From positions 1 to 64,000 of the forward strand of contig CAJUJK010000012.1 in assembly GCA_910586705.1 (NCBI GenBank): a DNA stretch of 64,000 nucleotides, read 5' to 3'. Each line of letters opens with the position of its first letter. The stretch's first letter is position 1. A model generated the notes under the pieces. That model did not search any database and was not told where the DNA came from. It worked only from the letters and a program-made list of their open reading frames with translations. The DNA is from an uncultured Lachnospiraceae bacterium. Its GTDB lineage: Bacteria > Bacillota > Clostridia > Lachnospirales > Lachnospiraceae. Positions 15,614-25,215 of the stretch are shown one piece after another. A program made the translations under genes and the position numbers.

Positions 15614-16436
15614 ACTGTTGTCTGCTAATTTTTCCCGTCTCTGGAAGGATAAAATCTTCTGGCTCTGTATGGGAGCCATGCTGGTGTATTCTCTTGTGTA
15701 TATGCGGTACGGATGCAGGCAGGCGGAGGCTGACCTGTCGGCGTATCAGTACAGCATTGACAGGTATTATTTTCATTTTGCACTGACGATCGGTCTGTTT
15801 TGCGCCCTGTTTGGCAGCATGTTTTTTGGCACGGAGTACAGTGACGGAACCATCCGGAATAAAGTGATCGTCGGTCACAAGAAAACCAATCTTTATCTTG
15901 CCAGTCTGGTGACGACGATGGCGGCTGCCCTGCTGATGATGGCGGTATGGCTGGTTGGCGCGCTGGTTGCCGTTCCGGTGCTTGGCATATGGAAAATGAC
16001 TGTTTCCACATTGCTTTTATATTTACTGATTGCGGTGATGTTCGTCATGGCTTTTTCCGCCATATGCACGTTTGTCTATATGATATCTGCAAACAAGGCT
16101 TCTACTGTCGCGGTCTCCATGCTGTTGGTTCTGGGGCTTTTCATTTTGGCAGCGGTCTTGTATGTGAGGCTCAACGAGCCGGAAGCAGTCAGCGGGATAG
16201 AGATGACCGCAAACGGAATGGAATGGTCTGAGCCATCTCCCAATCCGCGCTATGTCAGCGGCGCAAAGCGCGGCGTATATGAATTTATTCTTGATTTTTT
16301 ACCGACAGGACAGGGAATGAAAATGTGGCAGCTGGAAATCAACCATCCCGTCCGTATGCTTGTATCGTCTGCTGTTATCACATTATTCACAACATTTGGC
16401 GGAATTTATATTTTTAAGAGGAAGAATCTAAAATAA
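15606..16436 (+). CDS. ABC transporter permease, six membrane segments
   Basis: The protein has 276 residues. The ATG at 15606 follows GGGAGGT and lies inside the end of the ATPase gene. It has an N-terminal amphipathic stretch (MRKLLSANFSRLWKDKIFW), a first membrane helix, an outer loop with Tyr- and Asp-rich sequence, then paired helices. The motif FFGTEYSDGTIRNK near residue 79 is the conserved cytoplasmic segment of ABC-2 permeases of the BcrB/LanE type. It is not the large FtsX-like permease of BceAB modules, so sensing probably lies with the kinase. Confidence 0.85.
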   Translation: MRKLLSANFSRLWKDKIFWLCMGAMLVYSLVYMRYGCRQAEADLSAYQYSIDRYYFHFALTIGLFCALFGSMFFGTEYSDGTIRNKVIVGHKKTNLYLASLVTTMAAALLMMAVWLVGALVAVPVLGIWKMTVSTLLLYLLIAVMFVMAFSAICTFVYMISANKASTVAVSMLLVLGLFILAAVLYVRLNEPEAVSGIEMTANGMEWSEPSPNPRYVSGAKRGVYEFILDFLPTGQGMKMWQLEINHPVRMLVSSAVITLFTTFGGIYIFKRKNLK

Positions 16437-16448
16437 GAGGAGGCTGGT

Positions 16449-17342
16449 ATGGAAGAATGGTTATGGGTTTTTGTCTGTATGATGGCGGTGATCGCTGTTG
16501 TTCTGCTTGTGAAAATTTGTATCATGCAAAAGGCGGCAAGAGAAGTGGCGGATGCCTTTACAGACAGGCTCATAACCGATACGAACACGCTCATTACGAT
16601 TTCCTGTAACGACAGGCACATGCGTTATCTGGCAAATACCATAAACAGGGAACTTCGTAAGCTGCGCACAAAACGGCGCCGGTTTCAGCAGGGTGACATG
16701 GAATTAAAAAACGCGGTTACGAATATTTCCCACGATTTGCGGACGCCGCTCACGGCAATCTGCGGGTATCTGGAACTGCTGGAGCAGGAGGAAAAGTCCG
16801 AAACGGTCAGCCGGTATGTCGAAATTATCAAAGACAGGGCGGCGCTTTTGACGCAGCTTTCAGAGGAGCTTTTTCGATATTCTGTCATCATTTCCACAAA
16901 AGATAATCTGGTTAGGGAGCAGGTCACCGTCAATACGGTATTGGAAGAGAGTGTCGCGGCGTTTTATACCGTTTTGACAGAGCGGGGCATTGTGCCCGAG
17001 GTACAAATATCCGAAAGAAAAGTCGTGCGGATGCTGGACCATTCCGCGCTGTCCCGTGTATTTTCCAATCTGATCGGCAATGCCGCAAAGTACAGCGGCG
17101 GAGATTTGAAAATCGTCCTGTCAGAGAACGGGGAGATTTTGTTTTCCAACATGGCTCCCGCATTGGACGCGATACAGACAAACAGGCTGTTTGACCGTTT
17201 CTATACCGTGGAAACCGCCAGAAAATCGACAGGTTTGGGACTGGCAATTTCCAGAACGCTTGTGGAACAAATGAACGGAAGCATATCGGCGGAATATCAA
17301 AACAACAGATTAAGCGTCCGCGTCTTTTTCCCGGAGACATGA
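16449..17342 (+). CDS. Sensor histidine kinase with one membrane helix
   Basis: The protein has 297 residues; the ribosome binding site is GAGGAGG. A single N-terminal membrane segment (about 4-25) leaves almost no extracellular sensor. The dimerisation/phosphoacceptor helix holds H95 (NISHDLRTPLTAICGY). The ATP-binding domain has an N box at 207-215 (NLIGNAAKY) and a G box at 262-266 (GLGLA). The lack of a sensor domain suggests that it reads the state of the membrane or of a partner protein, as intramembrane-sensing kinases do. It is the last gene of the cassette, 12 bp after the permease. It should phosphorylate the regulator at 13900-14604. Confidence 0.92.
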   Translation: MEEWLWVFVCMMAVIAVVLLVKICIMQKAAREVADAFTDRLITDTNTLITISCNDRHMRYLANTINRELRKLRTKRRRFQQGDMELKNAVTNISHDLRTPLTAICGYLELLEQEEKSETVSRYVEIIKDRAALLTQLSEELFRYSVIISTKDNLVREQVTVNTVLEESVAAFYTVLTERGIVPEVQISERKVVRMLDHSALSRVFSNLIGNAAKYSGGDLKIVLSENGEILFSNMAPALDAIQTNRLFDRFYTVETARKSTGLGLAISRTLVEQMNGSISAEYQNNRLSVRVFFPET

Positions 17343-17451
17343 ATTGTGAAAGAATTTACTTGCGCATTGTAAGCTGTTATGATAGGGTTACGTTCTGAAG
17401 GAAAAGATTGACAGATCATCCTTGGCGCAGAGTGTTTCGGAAGGGAAAAAT

Positions 17452-18219
17452 ATGGCGGTTACGGACGAAAAAGACTTACAACAGTTAAAAAAGCGGCTGA
17501 CTGAGCTTGCGGAAAAAGCTTACAGCCGCAATATATACACGTACACGCCCTTTCTGGGGCTGGCGGAGCAGCAGGCGTACTACGCGGTGGAGAGGGAAGT
17601 GTCCTACGCGGGGGTGCAGATGGAGGGCGGCGCGTCCCTGTGCGAGCGGAAGATCATCCGCTTCGGTGATCCGGGTTACGAGGAGATGTTTCCCATCGCG
17701 CGGATCGAAATTCTGCCAAAGACGCCTAAGTTTGCGGAAAACCTGACGCACCGGGATTTCCTTGGCGCGGTGATGAATCTGGGGATCGAGAGAGACGTGG
17801 TGGGCGATTTTTTTGTGAAAGAAAAAGGCGCCCTGCTTTTCTGCCATGAAAACATCGCGGATTATATTGCGGAAAATCTGGACAGGGTGAGGCACACGAA
17901 TGTCGCCTGCAAACGGGCGGAGGGGGAGATTTTGCTTGAAAACGTATCGCCGGAACGGATTTCGGTGACGGTGGCTTCTCCCAGAGCCGACGGCGTGATC
18001 TCCAAGGTGTACAATTTATCGAGGGAGGAGAGCCGGGAATTATTTAATAACGGTCGTATTTTTATAAACGGCATACAGACGCAGAATCTCTCTTATCAGT
18101 TGAAGGAGGAGGATGCCGTCACCGTGCGCGGGTACGGAAAATTCATTTTCTACGGGCAGACGGGCACGAGCAGGAAGGGGAAGGACCGGGTGGAGGTCGG
18201 CGTTTTCGGAAAAACGTAG
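17452..18219 (+). CDS. YlmH/RqcP2-like S4-domain RNA-binding protein
   Basis: The protein has 255 residues. The start at ATG 17452 (MAVTDEKD) follows GGAAGGG. An N-terminal YlmH-type domain (about 1-165) is followed by a C-terminal S4 RNA-binding domain (about 178-245; VYNLSREESRELFNNGRIFINGI). In Bacillus, YlmH is linked to division genes, and as RqcP2 it can assist C-terminal tailing of stalled nascent chains on the 50S subunit. Here it is not beside sepF, divIVA or ileS, so its context is unusual. No partner gene is adjacent. Confidence 0.88.
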   Translation: MAVTDEKDLQQLKKRLTELAEKAYSRNIYTYTPFLGLAEQQAYYAVEREVSYAGVQMEGGASLCERKIIRFGDPGYEEMFPIARIEILPKTPKFAENLTHRDFLGAVMNLGIERDVVGDFFVKEKGALLFCHENIADYIAENLDRVRHTNVACKRAEGEILLENVSPERISVTVASPRADGVISKVYNLSREESRELFNNGRIFINGIQTQNLSYQLKEEDAVTVRGYGKFIFYGQTGTSRKGKDRVEVGVFGKT

Positions 18220-18362
18220 ATAGATAAATTCCCCGGATGGTGATATACTATAACGAGTGTCAGTATGATTTGAGCGCTATATAGAGACAGGCAGATAATT
18301 GCAAAACACTTAATCAATGTTTTACAAGTACCTGCAGAAAACAGGCAAGGAAAGGAGCATCC

Positions 18363-21284
18363 ATGAATTTAAAAAACTTACAGGCGTACACCGTCATCTC
18401 GAAACAGCGGATCGAAGAACTGAAATCAGACGGTTATCTGTTAAAACATAACAAAACAGGGGCGCGGGTGGCGCTTCTTTCTAACGACGACGAGAACAAG
18501 GTGTTCTATATCGGGTTCCGCACGCCGCCGAAGGACAGCACGGGGGTGGCGCATATCATCGAGCACACAGTGCTGTGCGGTTCGGAAAAATATCCGGTCA
18601 AGGACCCGTTTATCGAACTGGCGAAAGGCTCTTTAAACACCTTTCTGAACGCCATGACTTATCCGGATAAGACGGTTTACCCGGTGGCGAGCTGCAATGA
18701 CAAGGATTTTAAGAACCTGATGGACGTGTATCTGGACGCGGTGCTTCATCCTAATATTTACCGTGAGGAGAAAATCTTCCGGCAGGAGGGATGGCACTAT
18801 GAACTGGAGAGCCCGGAGGATGAGCTGACCATCAACGGCGTGGTCTACAACGAGATGAAGGGGGCGTTCTCTTCCCCGGACGACGTGCTGTACCGGGAGA
18901 TTATGAACTCGCTCTATCCGCACACGTCCTACGCGGTGGAGTCGGGCGGCGACCCGGACGTGATCCCGGAGCTGACCTATGAGGATTTTCTGGCGTTTCA
19001 CCAGAGATACTATCACCCTTCCAACAGCTATATCTACCTCTACGGGGATATGGATATGGAGGAGCGGCTGGCATATCTGGATGAGGCGTACCTGTCAAAG
19101 TACGAGGCGCTTAAGGTGGATTCCGCGCTTGCCACGGAGCCGCCGTTTGGGCAGAGTGTGCTTGTGGAGAAGGAGTACCCGATCATGGAGAGCGAGCCGG
19201 AGGAGGGGAATACCTATCTTTCCTACAATGTCTCTCTGGGAGAAAATCTGGACCGCAAGGTGAGCGTCGGCTTTCAGGCGCTTGCGGACGCGGTGGTTGG
19301 CGCGCCGGGTGCGCCTGTGAGGAAGGCGCTTCTGGACGCGGGAATCGGCACGGATATCACCTGTTATTTTGAGGCGGACGTGAAACAGCCCTATTTCTCC
19401 ATCGTGGCGAAGAACGCGGAGGGCAGCCAGCGGGAAGAATTTGTGACGGTCATTGAGGAGACGCTTCAGAGTCTGTCTGAGGACGGCGTGGAGAAGAAGG
19501 CGCTCAAGGCGGCGCTCAACCATGATGAGTTTAAGTACCGGGAGGCGGACTACGGCTCCTACCCGAAGGGGCTGATGTACGGTCTGCAGATGTTTGAGAC
19601 ATGGCTTTATGATGATGGGAAGCCTTTTGATTATCTGGAACTTGACGAGACGTATAAGACGCTTAAGAAAGAGGCAGACACTTCCTTTTATGAGGATATG
19701 CTAAAGAGCCGCCTGCTTCATAACACGCACAAGAGCGTGGTGGTGGTGCGCCCCGTGAAAGGGCTTACGGGAAAACGGGACAAGGCGCTGGCTGAGAAAC
19801 TCGCGGCGAAAAAAGCGGCGATGACGCCGGAGGAGATCACGCGGATCGTGGAGGATACGGAGGCGCTCGCCGCGTATCAGGAGGAGCCGGACAGGGAGGA
19901 GGATCTGAAAAAGATTCCGCTTCTTTCCCGGGAAGATATCGGGAAAAAGGCGCGCCCTTACTGCAACGAGGAACTTCATGCCGGGGATACGACGCTTTTA
20001 TACCATGACATCTATACGAACGGGATCGGGTATCTGCGGTTTCTCTTTGACCTTAGGCAGGTGCCGGAGGAGCTGTTCCCCTATGTGGGACTTCTGCAGG
20101 TGATGCTTGGACTGGTTGACACCGAAAAGCGTTCCTACAGCGAGCTGTACAATGAGATCCATCTGCAGACCGGCGGAATCGCGCCCGCGGTAAACGTCTA
20201 CACGAATGCGGACGATCTGACGAAATATAAACTGACGTTTGAACTGAAGGTAAAGACGCTGTATGAGAACCTTCCGAAAGCTTTTGAACTGGCGGCGGAG
20301 CTTTTGACTGAATCGGTCTATACGGATGCGAAGCGGCTGTTTGAGCTGGTGGCGGAGAACCGCTCCGACAAGCAGGCGCAGATGATGTCCGCGGGACATT
20401 CGCTGGCGGCGGGACAGGCGTTATCTTATCTGTCGAAGCAGGCGTATCTGATGGATCAGGTGAACGGGCTTGCGTTCTACCGGCTGTTAGAAGGGCTTGA
20501 GAAAGATTTTGAGGGGAAGAAAGAGGAACTCTCCGACAATATGGAACGGCTGGTGCGATGCATTTTCCGCCCGGAGAACCTGATGGTGGATTATACGGCT
20601 GAGAGATGCGGGCTGGAAGGGCTTGAAAAGCTGGTTGAGGGATTAAAGGCGAAACTTTACCGTGAACCGGTGGAAGGGAAACCGTATGTGCCATGTCCTG
20701 TGAAGAAGAATGAAGGCTTGATGAGCTCCGCCCAGATCCAGTATGTCTGCCGTGCGGGCAATTACGCGGACAAGGGACTTCCCTACACGGGGGCGCTCAG
20801 GGTTCTCAAGGTTGTGATGAGCTATGAGTATCTGTGGATGCAGGTGCGTGTGAAGGGCGGCGCTTACGGCTGCATGTGCCAGTTTGGAAAGACCGGGGAG
20901 AGCTATTTTGTCTCCTACAGGGATCCGAATCTGGAAAAGACCATAGAGGTATATGAGAATGCCGCGGATTTCGTGGCAGCCTTTGACGCCGACGAACGGA
21001 CCATGACCCAGTATATCATCGGGGCGGTCAGCGCGCTGGATATGCCGCTCACGCCTGCGGCGAGAGGGGCGTATTCCCTTGCCGGCTATATGACGGGGCT
21101 TTCCTTTGAGAGGGTTCAGAAGGAGCGAGATGAGCTGCTTTCGGCGGACGCGGAGACCATCCGCAGACTGGCGGCGCATATCCGCGCGTTTATGGAGGAC
21201 GACTGTCTGTGCGTGGTGGGAAATGAGGAGAGGATTCAGGCGCAGAAAGAACGTTTTGGGGCGGTGGAATATCTGACACATTAA
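18363..21284 (+). CDS. M16C zinc metallopeptidase (presequence-protease-like)
   Basis: The protein has 973 residues; the ribosome binding site is GGAAAGGAGC. It starts MNLKNLQAYTVI and has no signal peptide, so it should be cytoplasmic. The inverted zinc motif HxxEH is at residues 64-68 (HIIEH), with the third ligand Glu expected in YNEMKG downstream. The length and the two related halves joined by a linker match the PreP/insulinase C subfamily (COG1026), in which a closed chamber cuts short unfolded peptides. Two stretches late in the protein (GGAYGCMCQFG and SYRDPNLEKT) fit the substrate-clasping second half. A free-standing gene. Confidence 0.93.
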   Translation: MNLKNLQAYTVISKQRIEELKSDGYLLKHNKTGARVALLSNDDENKVFYIGFRTPPKDSTGVAHIIEHTVLCGSEKYPVKDPFIELAKGSLNTFLNAMTYPDKTVYPVASCNDKDFKNLMDVYLDAVLHPNIYREEKIFRQEGWHYELESPEDELTINGVVYNEMKGAFSSPDDVLYREIMNSLYPHTSYAVESGGDPDVIPELTYEDFLAFHQRYYHPSNSYIYLYGDMDMEERLAYLDEAYLSKYEALKVDSALATEPPFGQSVLVEKEYPIMESEPEEGNTYLSYNVSLGENLDRKVSVGFQALADAVVGAPGAPVRKALLDAGIGTDITCYFEADVKQPYFSIVAKNAEGSQREEFVTVIEETLQSLSEDGVEKKALKAALNHDEFKYREADYGSYPKGLMYGLQMFETWLYDDGKPFDYLELDETYKTLKKEADTSFYEDMLKSRLLHNTHKSVVVVRPVKGLTGKRDKALAEKLAAKKAAMTPEEITRIVEDTEALAAYQEEPDREEDLKKIPLLSREDIGKKARPYCNEELHAGDTTLLYHDIYTNGIGYLRFLFDLRQVPEELFPYVGLLQVMLGLVDTEKRSYSELYNEIHLQTGGIAPAVNVYTNADDLTKYKLTFELKVKTLYENLPKAFELAAELLTESVYTDAKRLFELVAENRSDKQAQMMSAGHSLAAGQALSYLSKQAYLMDQVNGLAFYRLLEGLEKDFEGKKEELSDNMERLVRCIFRPENLMVDYTAERCGLEGLEKLVEGLKAKLYREPVEGKPYVPCPVKKNEGLMSSAQIQYVCRAGNYADKGLPYTGALRVLKVVMSYEYLWMQVRVKGGAYGCMCQFGKTGESYFVSYRDPNLEKTIEVYENAADFVAAFDADERTMTQYIIGAVSALDMPLTPAARGAYSLAGYMTGLSFERVQKERDELLSADAETIRRLAAHIRAFMEDDCLCVVGNEERIQAQKERFGAVEYLTH

Positions 21285-21394
21285 AAACGGATGTTAATTT
21301 TTGGAAAATGCAACTTTTTCTTTCCCGGAAAGGTATTTCAAGTAGAGATAGTTGATTTTGAGAACAACCATTTTGGGGAAAGGGAGGAAAAGTT

Positions 21395-22639
21395 ATGAAA
21401 AGGATAGGCAGCAAAAGTGAGAACAGTGAGATGAGCAGGAATCATAAGAACGGCAGGAACGGAAAAAGGAAAGTCAGGCTGCGGGTGGTTCCTGCGGTTT
21501 TGGCGATAACAGCCGTTATCACAGCCTGCGGCAGCGCCGGCGGAGGGGCGAAAACCATGTCTCTGGAAGCGGCGCCTGCGGCGGTGGCAGAAGAGATTGC
21601 CTATGATGACAGCATGGCTTATGATACGGCGGCGTCCTATGGCGGCGGTGTGGTCTTAAGCAACGGCGCCAAGTCGGCTTCCTATGATTATGGGGAGGCG
21701 GAAGCCGCCGCTGAGGAGCCGGTCAGCGAGGAAGGCTATGTGCAGGAGGGCGACGGACAGGGCGTGGTGGCGCCGGAGACCTCGCGCAAGCTGATCAAGA
21801 CCGTGAACATCCTTGCGGAGACGGAGGACTTTGACACCTTTGTGCCGGGACTGCAGAAACAGGTGGAGGCGCTGGGCGGCTACATAGAATATATTTCTGT
21901 CTACGACGTACACAGTTATTATGTGGAGGACCAGCAGGTAAAGCAGCGCTGCGCCAATGTGACGGCCCGCGTGCCAAAGGAGAAGCTGGACGGATTTCTG
22001 GCGCAGGTGGGAGAGCAGACCAATATAACCAGCCGTTCCGAGAACGTGGAGGATGTCACCTTACAGTATGTGGATCTGGAAAGTCACAAGAAAGCGCTTG
22101 TGACAGAGCAGGAGAGGCTGCTTGCGCTGATGGAGAAGGCGGAGACGGTGGAGGATATCATTGCCATCGAGGGCCGGCTTTCGGAAGTGCGTTACCAGCT
22201 TGAGAGCATGGAGTCCCAGCTTCGCACCTATGACAATCGGATCGACTACAGCACGGTGGAGCTTAGTATCACGGAAGTGCGCAAGTATTCGCCGCCGCAG
22301 GAGGCAACCGTATGGCAGCGGATCCAGAGCGGCTTTATGAAGAGTCTGGATGATATCGGATTCGGCATCCGGGATTTTGCCATCCGTTTTGTGATCGACA
22401 TTCCGTATATCGTGATGTGGCTCGCAGGGATCGCGGTGGCGGTGATTGTGGTGCGCATTCTGTGGAAGGTGTGGAAAAAACGCAGGGCAAAGCGTGCGGC
22501 GGTCCGCGGTGAGAAGGGAGCGGAGCGGGAACTGCGCGTGGGGAAAATAAGACTTCGGTGCCCGGTTACAATCGGGGAGGCACAGGACAGCACGGAAACA
22601 CCGGCAGAGGAAACCGCAGAAAACAAGGACGAAAAATAG
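21395..22639 (+). CDS. DUF4349 lipoprotein
   Basis: The protein has 414 residues; the ribosome binding site is GGGAGG. A basic N-terminus of about 28 residues precedes a signal helix and lipobox (VITACG). A low-complexity Ala/Glu/Tyr segment (about 50-125) follows. The DUF4349 core (about 126-300: RKLIKTVNILAET and following) contains a coiled coil (VDLESHKKALVTEQERLLALMEKAE). A second membrane helix lies near 340-365, with a basic tail inside. The anchored coiled-coil layout suggests an envelope role, but the function is unknown. It ends 50 bp before era. Confidence 0.85.
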   Translation: MKRIGSKSENSEMSRNHKNGRNGKRKVRLRVVPAVLAITAVITACGSAGGGAKTMSLEAAPAAVAEEIAYDDSMAYDTAASYGGGVVLSNGAKSASYDYGEAEAAAEEPVSEEGYVQEGDGQGVVAPETSRKLIKTVNILAETEDFDTFVPGLQKQVEALGGYIEYISVYDVHSYYVEDQQVKQRCANVTARVPKEKLDGFLAQVGEQTNITSRSENVEDVTLQYVDLESHKKALVTEQERLLALMEKAETVEDIIAIEGRLSEVRYQLESMESQLRTYDNRIDYSTVELSITEVRKYSPPQEATVWQRIQSGFMKSLDDIGFGIRDFAIRFVIDIPYIVMWLAGIAVAVIVVRILWKVWKKRRAKRAAVRGEKGAERELRVGKIRLRCPVTIGEAQDSTETPAEETAENKDEK

Positions 22640-22689
22640 GCAGAACCCGGAATGACGGGGCATACGAAGAAAGAGAACAGGAAAATAGA

Positions 22690-23634
22690 ATGACAGGTGA
22701 TATTCAAAACAACAGTGAAAACAATATGCAGGAGAACCGGCAAACAAAATCCGGCTTTGCCACGCTGATCGGCAGACCGAACGTTGGGAAATCCACGCTG
22801 ATGAACGCGCTGATCGGGCAGAAGATCGCGATTACCTCAAAGAAACCCCAGACCACCAGAAACCGCATCAGGACCGTGTATACATGCGAGGCGGGGCAGA
22901 TCGTGTTTCTGGACACGCCGGGTATCCACAAGGCGAAGAACAAGCTGGGAGACTACATGGTGGACGCGGCGGAGCGGACGCTGTCCGAGGTGGATGTGAT
23001 TCTCTGGCTGGTGGAGCCGTCTGATTACATAGGCGCGGGGGAAAAGCATATCATTGAGGAACTGAAGAAAACAAAAACACCTGTTATTCTTGTGATCAAT
23101 AAGATTGACACGGTGAAGAAGGAACTGCTTCTCACCTATATCGACGCTTACAGAAAGGAACTGGATTTCGCGGAGATCGTGCCTGTGTCCGCACTGAAGA
23201 AGGACGGACTGCAGATACTGATCGACTGCATTATGAAGTATCTGCCTTACGGCGAACCGTTTTATGATGAAGACACGGTGACGGACCAGCCGGTAAGGCA
23301 GATTGTGGCGGAACTGATCCGTGAGAAAGCGCTGCGGTGTCTGGAGGAGGAGATTCCCCACGGCATCGCCGTCACCATCGAGCAGATGAAGTTTAAAAAG
23401 AAGATTGTGGACATTGAGGCGACCATCGTCTGCGAGAAGGATTCCCACAAGGGCATTATCATCGGAAAGCAGGGGGCGATGCTTAAAAAGATCGGTTCCA
23501 TGGCGCGCAGGGATATTGAGGATCTGGTGGAAAATCAAGTGAATCTGAAACTCTGGGTGCGGGTGAAGAAGGACTGGCGGGACAGCGACTATCTGCTTAA
23601 AAATTTCGGTTATAATCCCGGCGATACAGAATAG
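22690..23634 (+). CDS. era: GTPase Era
   Basis: The protein has 314 residues. The start at ATG 22690 is chosen over longer in-frame options because it follows AGGAAAAT and gives the usual length. The motifs are in order: G1 GRPNVGKST, G2 with the TTRNR switch, G3 DTPG, G4 NKID, G5 VSALK. The C-terminal KH domain has the GxxG-like GKQGAM sequence. Era binds the 3' end of 16S rRNA and acts in 30S assembly. The order era-yqzL-recO matches Bacillus. Confidence 0.97.
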   Translation: MTGDIQNNSENNMQENRQTKSGFATLIGRPNVGKSTLMNALIGQKIAITSKKPQTTRNRIRTVYTCEAGQIVFLDTPGIHKAKNKLGDYMVDAAERTLSEVDVILWLVEPSDYIGAGEKHIIEELKKTKTPVILVINKIDTVKKELLLTYIDAYRKELDFAEIVPVSALKKDGLQILIDCIMKYLPYGEPFYDEDTVTDQPVRQIVAELIREKALRCLEEEIPHGIAVTIEQMKFKKKIVDIEATIVCEKDSHKGIIIGKQGAMLKKIGSMARRDIEDLVENQVNLKLWVRVKKDWRDSDYLLKNFGYNPGDTE

Positions 23635-23694
23635 AATTTTATAAATCTGCGAACCCTATGTGTTGTGAGAGATAACGTATTCAGGGGGCGTAAG

Positions 23695-23862
23695 ATGAAG
23701 GGATTAAACTACTGGGAGCAGTTTATGTCGACAGGAAAAATCGAAGATTTTCTGGCATTTAAAGACGCATCGCGGCAAGAGGAGCGGGAAGAGAACGAAC
23801 AGTCAGAGGAGCACTCTCATGCAGGGGATTACAGAGATTACGGGGATGGTTTTAAAGGCTGA
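23695..23862 (+). CDS. yqzL: YqzL-like small protein
   Basis: The protein has 55 residues; the start at ATG 23695 follows AGGGGGC. The N-terminal sequence NYWEQFMSTGKIEDFLAFKD corresponds to the YqzL core of Bacillus (W-x-x-F-x-x-T-G-x-x-x-x-Y/F-L-x-F-K). A longer, charged tail (Glu-, His- and Asp-rich) follows here. Its position between era and recO is the same as in Bacillus. It overlaps recO by 44 nt in another frame, so translation is coupled. The function of the family is unknown. Confidence 0.8.
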   Translation: MKGLNYWEQFMSTGKIEDFLAFKDASRQEEREENEQSEEHSHAGDYRDYGDGFKG

Positions 23863-24466
23863 ACCGATGAACGATTATGACAGAAGAGTCGTTTTACTGA
23901 CAAAAGAGCGGGGAAAGATATCGGCTTTTGCCAGAGGCGCGAGGAAACAGAACAGCAAACTTCTGGCGGCGACCAATCCGTTCTGCTTCGGCACATTTAA
24001 GCTGTATGAAGGAAGGACCTCCTACAATGTGATGGAGGCTGAGGTTACAAACTATTTTGAAGGGCTTCGGAACGACTATGAGGGCGCCTTTTACGGCATG
24101 TACTTTCTCGAGGTCATGGATTATTACACGAGAGAAAATAATGACGAGAAGGAGATGTTAAAGCTTCTCTACCAGTCCCTGCGTGCGCTCATGCACGAGG
24201 GACTTTCCAATGCGCTGGTGCGGTACATATTTGAGATGAAGGCAATGGCGCTAAACGGGGAGTTCCCGGGGATGCCTGAGGAGGGGGATTGGGACGAATC
24301 CACCAGATACGCGGTCAATTACATCGCGCAGAGCACAGTGGAGAAACTGTACACATTTACTGTGACGCCGCAGGTCCTTGCACAGCTTAAGACGATCGCC
24401 GACGACTACCGCCGTCGAACAATCGACCGACCGTTTAAAAGTCTTGAAATTGTGGAAGAACTTTAG
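23819..24466 (+). CDS. recO: DNA repair protein RecO, short form
   Basis: The protein has 215 residues. The N-terminal OB-fold (about 1-80) has the typical opening (ITEITGMVLKAEPMNDYDRRVVLLTKERGKISAFARGARK). A helical domain follows. RecO works with RecR and RecF to load RecA on SSB-coated single-stranded DNA. Many RecO proteins are about 240-260 residues long and carry four Cys of a zinc finger in the middle. Here that segment is missing, and the chain runs from EFPGMPEEGDWDES straight into the last helices. Such zinc-less forms exist, so it is probably functional. Confidence 0.88.
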   Translation: MQGITEITGMVLKAEPMNDYDRRVVLLTKERGKISAFARGARKQNSKLLAATNPFCFGTFKLYEGRTSYNVMEAEVTNYFEGLRNDYEGAFYGMYFLEVMDYYTRENNDEKEMLKLLYQSLRALMHEGLSNALVRYIFEMKAMALNGEFPGMPEEGDWDESTRYAVNYIAQSTVEKLYTFTVTPQVLAQLKTIADDYRRRTIDRPFKSLEIVEEL

Positions 24467-24562
24467 TATGATGGTTTATGATTGAGCCGTGCAAAGCGTC
24501 GGATTGCGAGTGTGCACGACGGAGTAAGTATAGATGGTATAGATGATTATAGAGGGGAAAAT

Positions 24563-25198
24563 ATGCGAAAAACGGCAGGAATACTTGGACTGACAATATT
24601 GCTTCTGTGCCTTGCCGGGTGCGGGGAGAAAGAGACAGCGGAAATCAATACGTTGTCTCTCGGAAAAGACGGGGAAGTCATACACCGGATCGTCGGACGG
24701 TCGGATCAGAATTATTACCAGATCGAGACGGCGGATCTGGAGGCGTTTGCCACCTCGCGCGTGGAGGAATACTGCGCGGAGAACGGTGAAAAGAAAGTGA
24801 CGCTGGAGGCGGTGGAGGAAAAAGGCGGCAGCATTGTGATGGATTTTCAGTACGCCTCCCCAGAGGATTACAGTGATTTTAACCACAGAGTGTTGTATGT
24901 GGGGACGATGAAAAGCGCGTCGGATGAAGGGTATGGGCTGGAAGCTGTGCCCTTTGTCTCCGCGGAGGGCAAGGCGTCGGAAGTCGGCTATATCGAAGAC
25001 TGGGACAAAAAGCAGATGTTTATTCTGGAGACGAAAAGCGGGGAGGAGATGCTTGTCAATCTGCCCGGAAAGACACTTTATGTAAACCAGTGTGCGCACA
25101 GCGGGCAGGAACTTACCCTTGTGGGGAAAAAGAGTGTGAAGATCAGTAATCAGGAAGCGGACGGAACCATGTCGCTTTCCTATATCATATACGAATAA
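24563..25198 (+). CDS. Lipoprotein of unknown function
   Basis: The protein has 211 residues. The start at ATG 24563 follows GAGGGG. The signal peptide ends in the lipobox LAGCG, with Cys near residue 17. The rest is soluble, acidic and probably rich in beta strands (GKDGEVIHRIVG; YALSYIIYE-like end), with no membrane segment. It stands 17 bp before glyS and is probably cotranscribed, but that gives no hint of function. Confidence 0.75.
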   Translation: MRKTAGILGLTILLLCLAGCGEKETAEINTLSLGKDGEVIHRIVGRSDQNYYQIETADLEAFATSRVEEYCAENGEKKVTLEAVEEKGGSIVMDFQYASPEDYSDFNHRVLYVGTMKSASDEGYGLEAVPFVSAEGKASEVGYIEDWDKKQMFILETKSGEEMLVNLPGKTLYVNQCAHSGQELTLVGKKSVKISNQEADGTMSLSYIIYE

Positions 25199-25215
25199 AA
25201 ACGGAGGCAGTAAGT

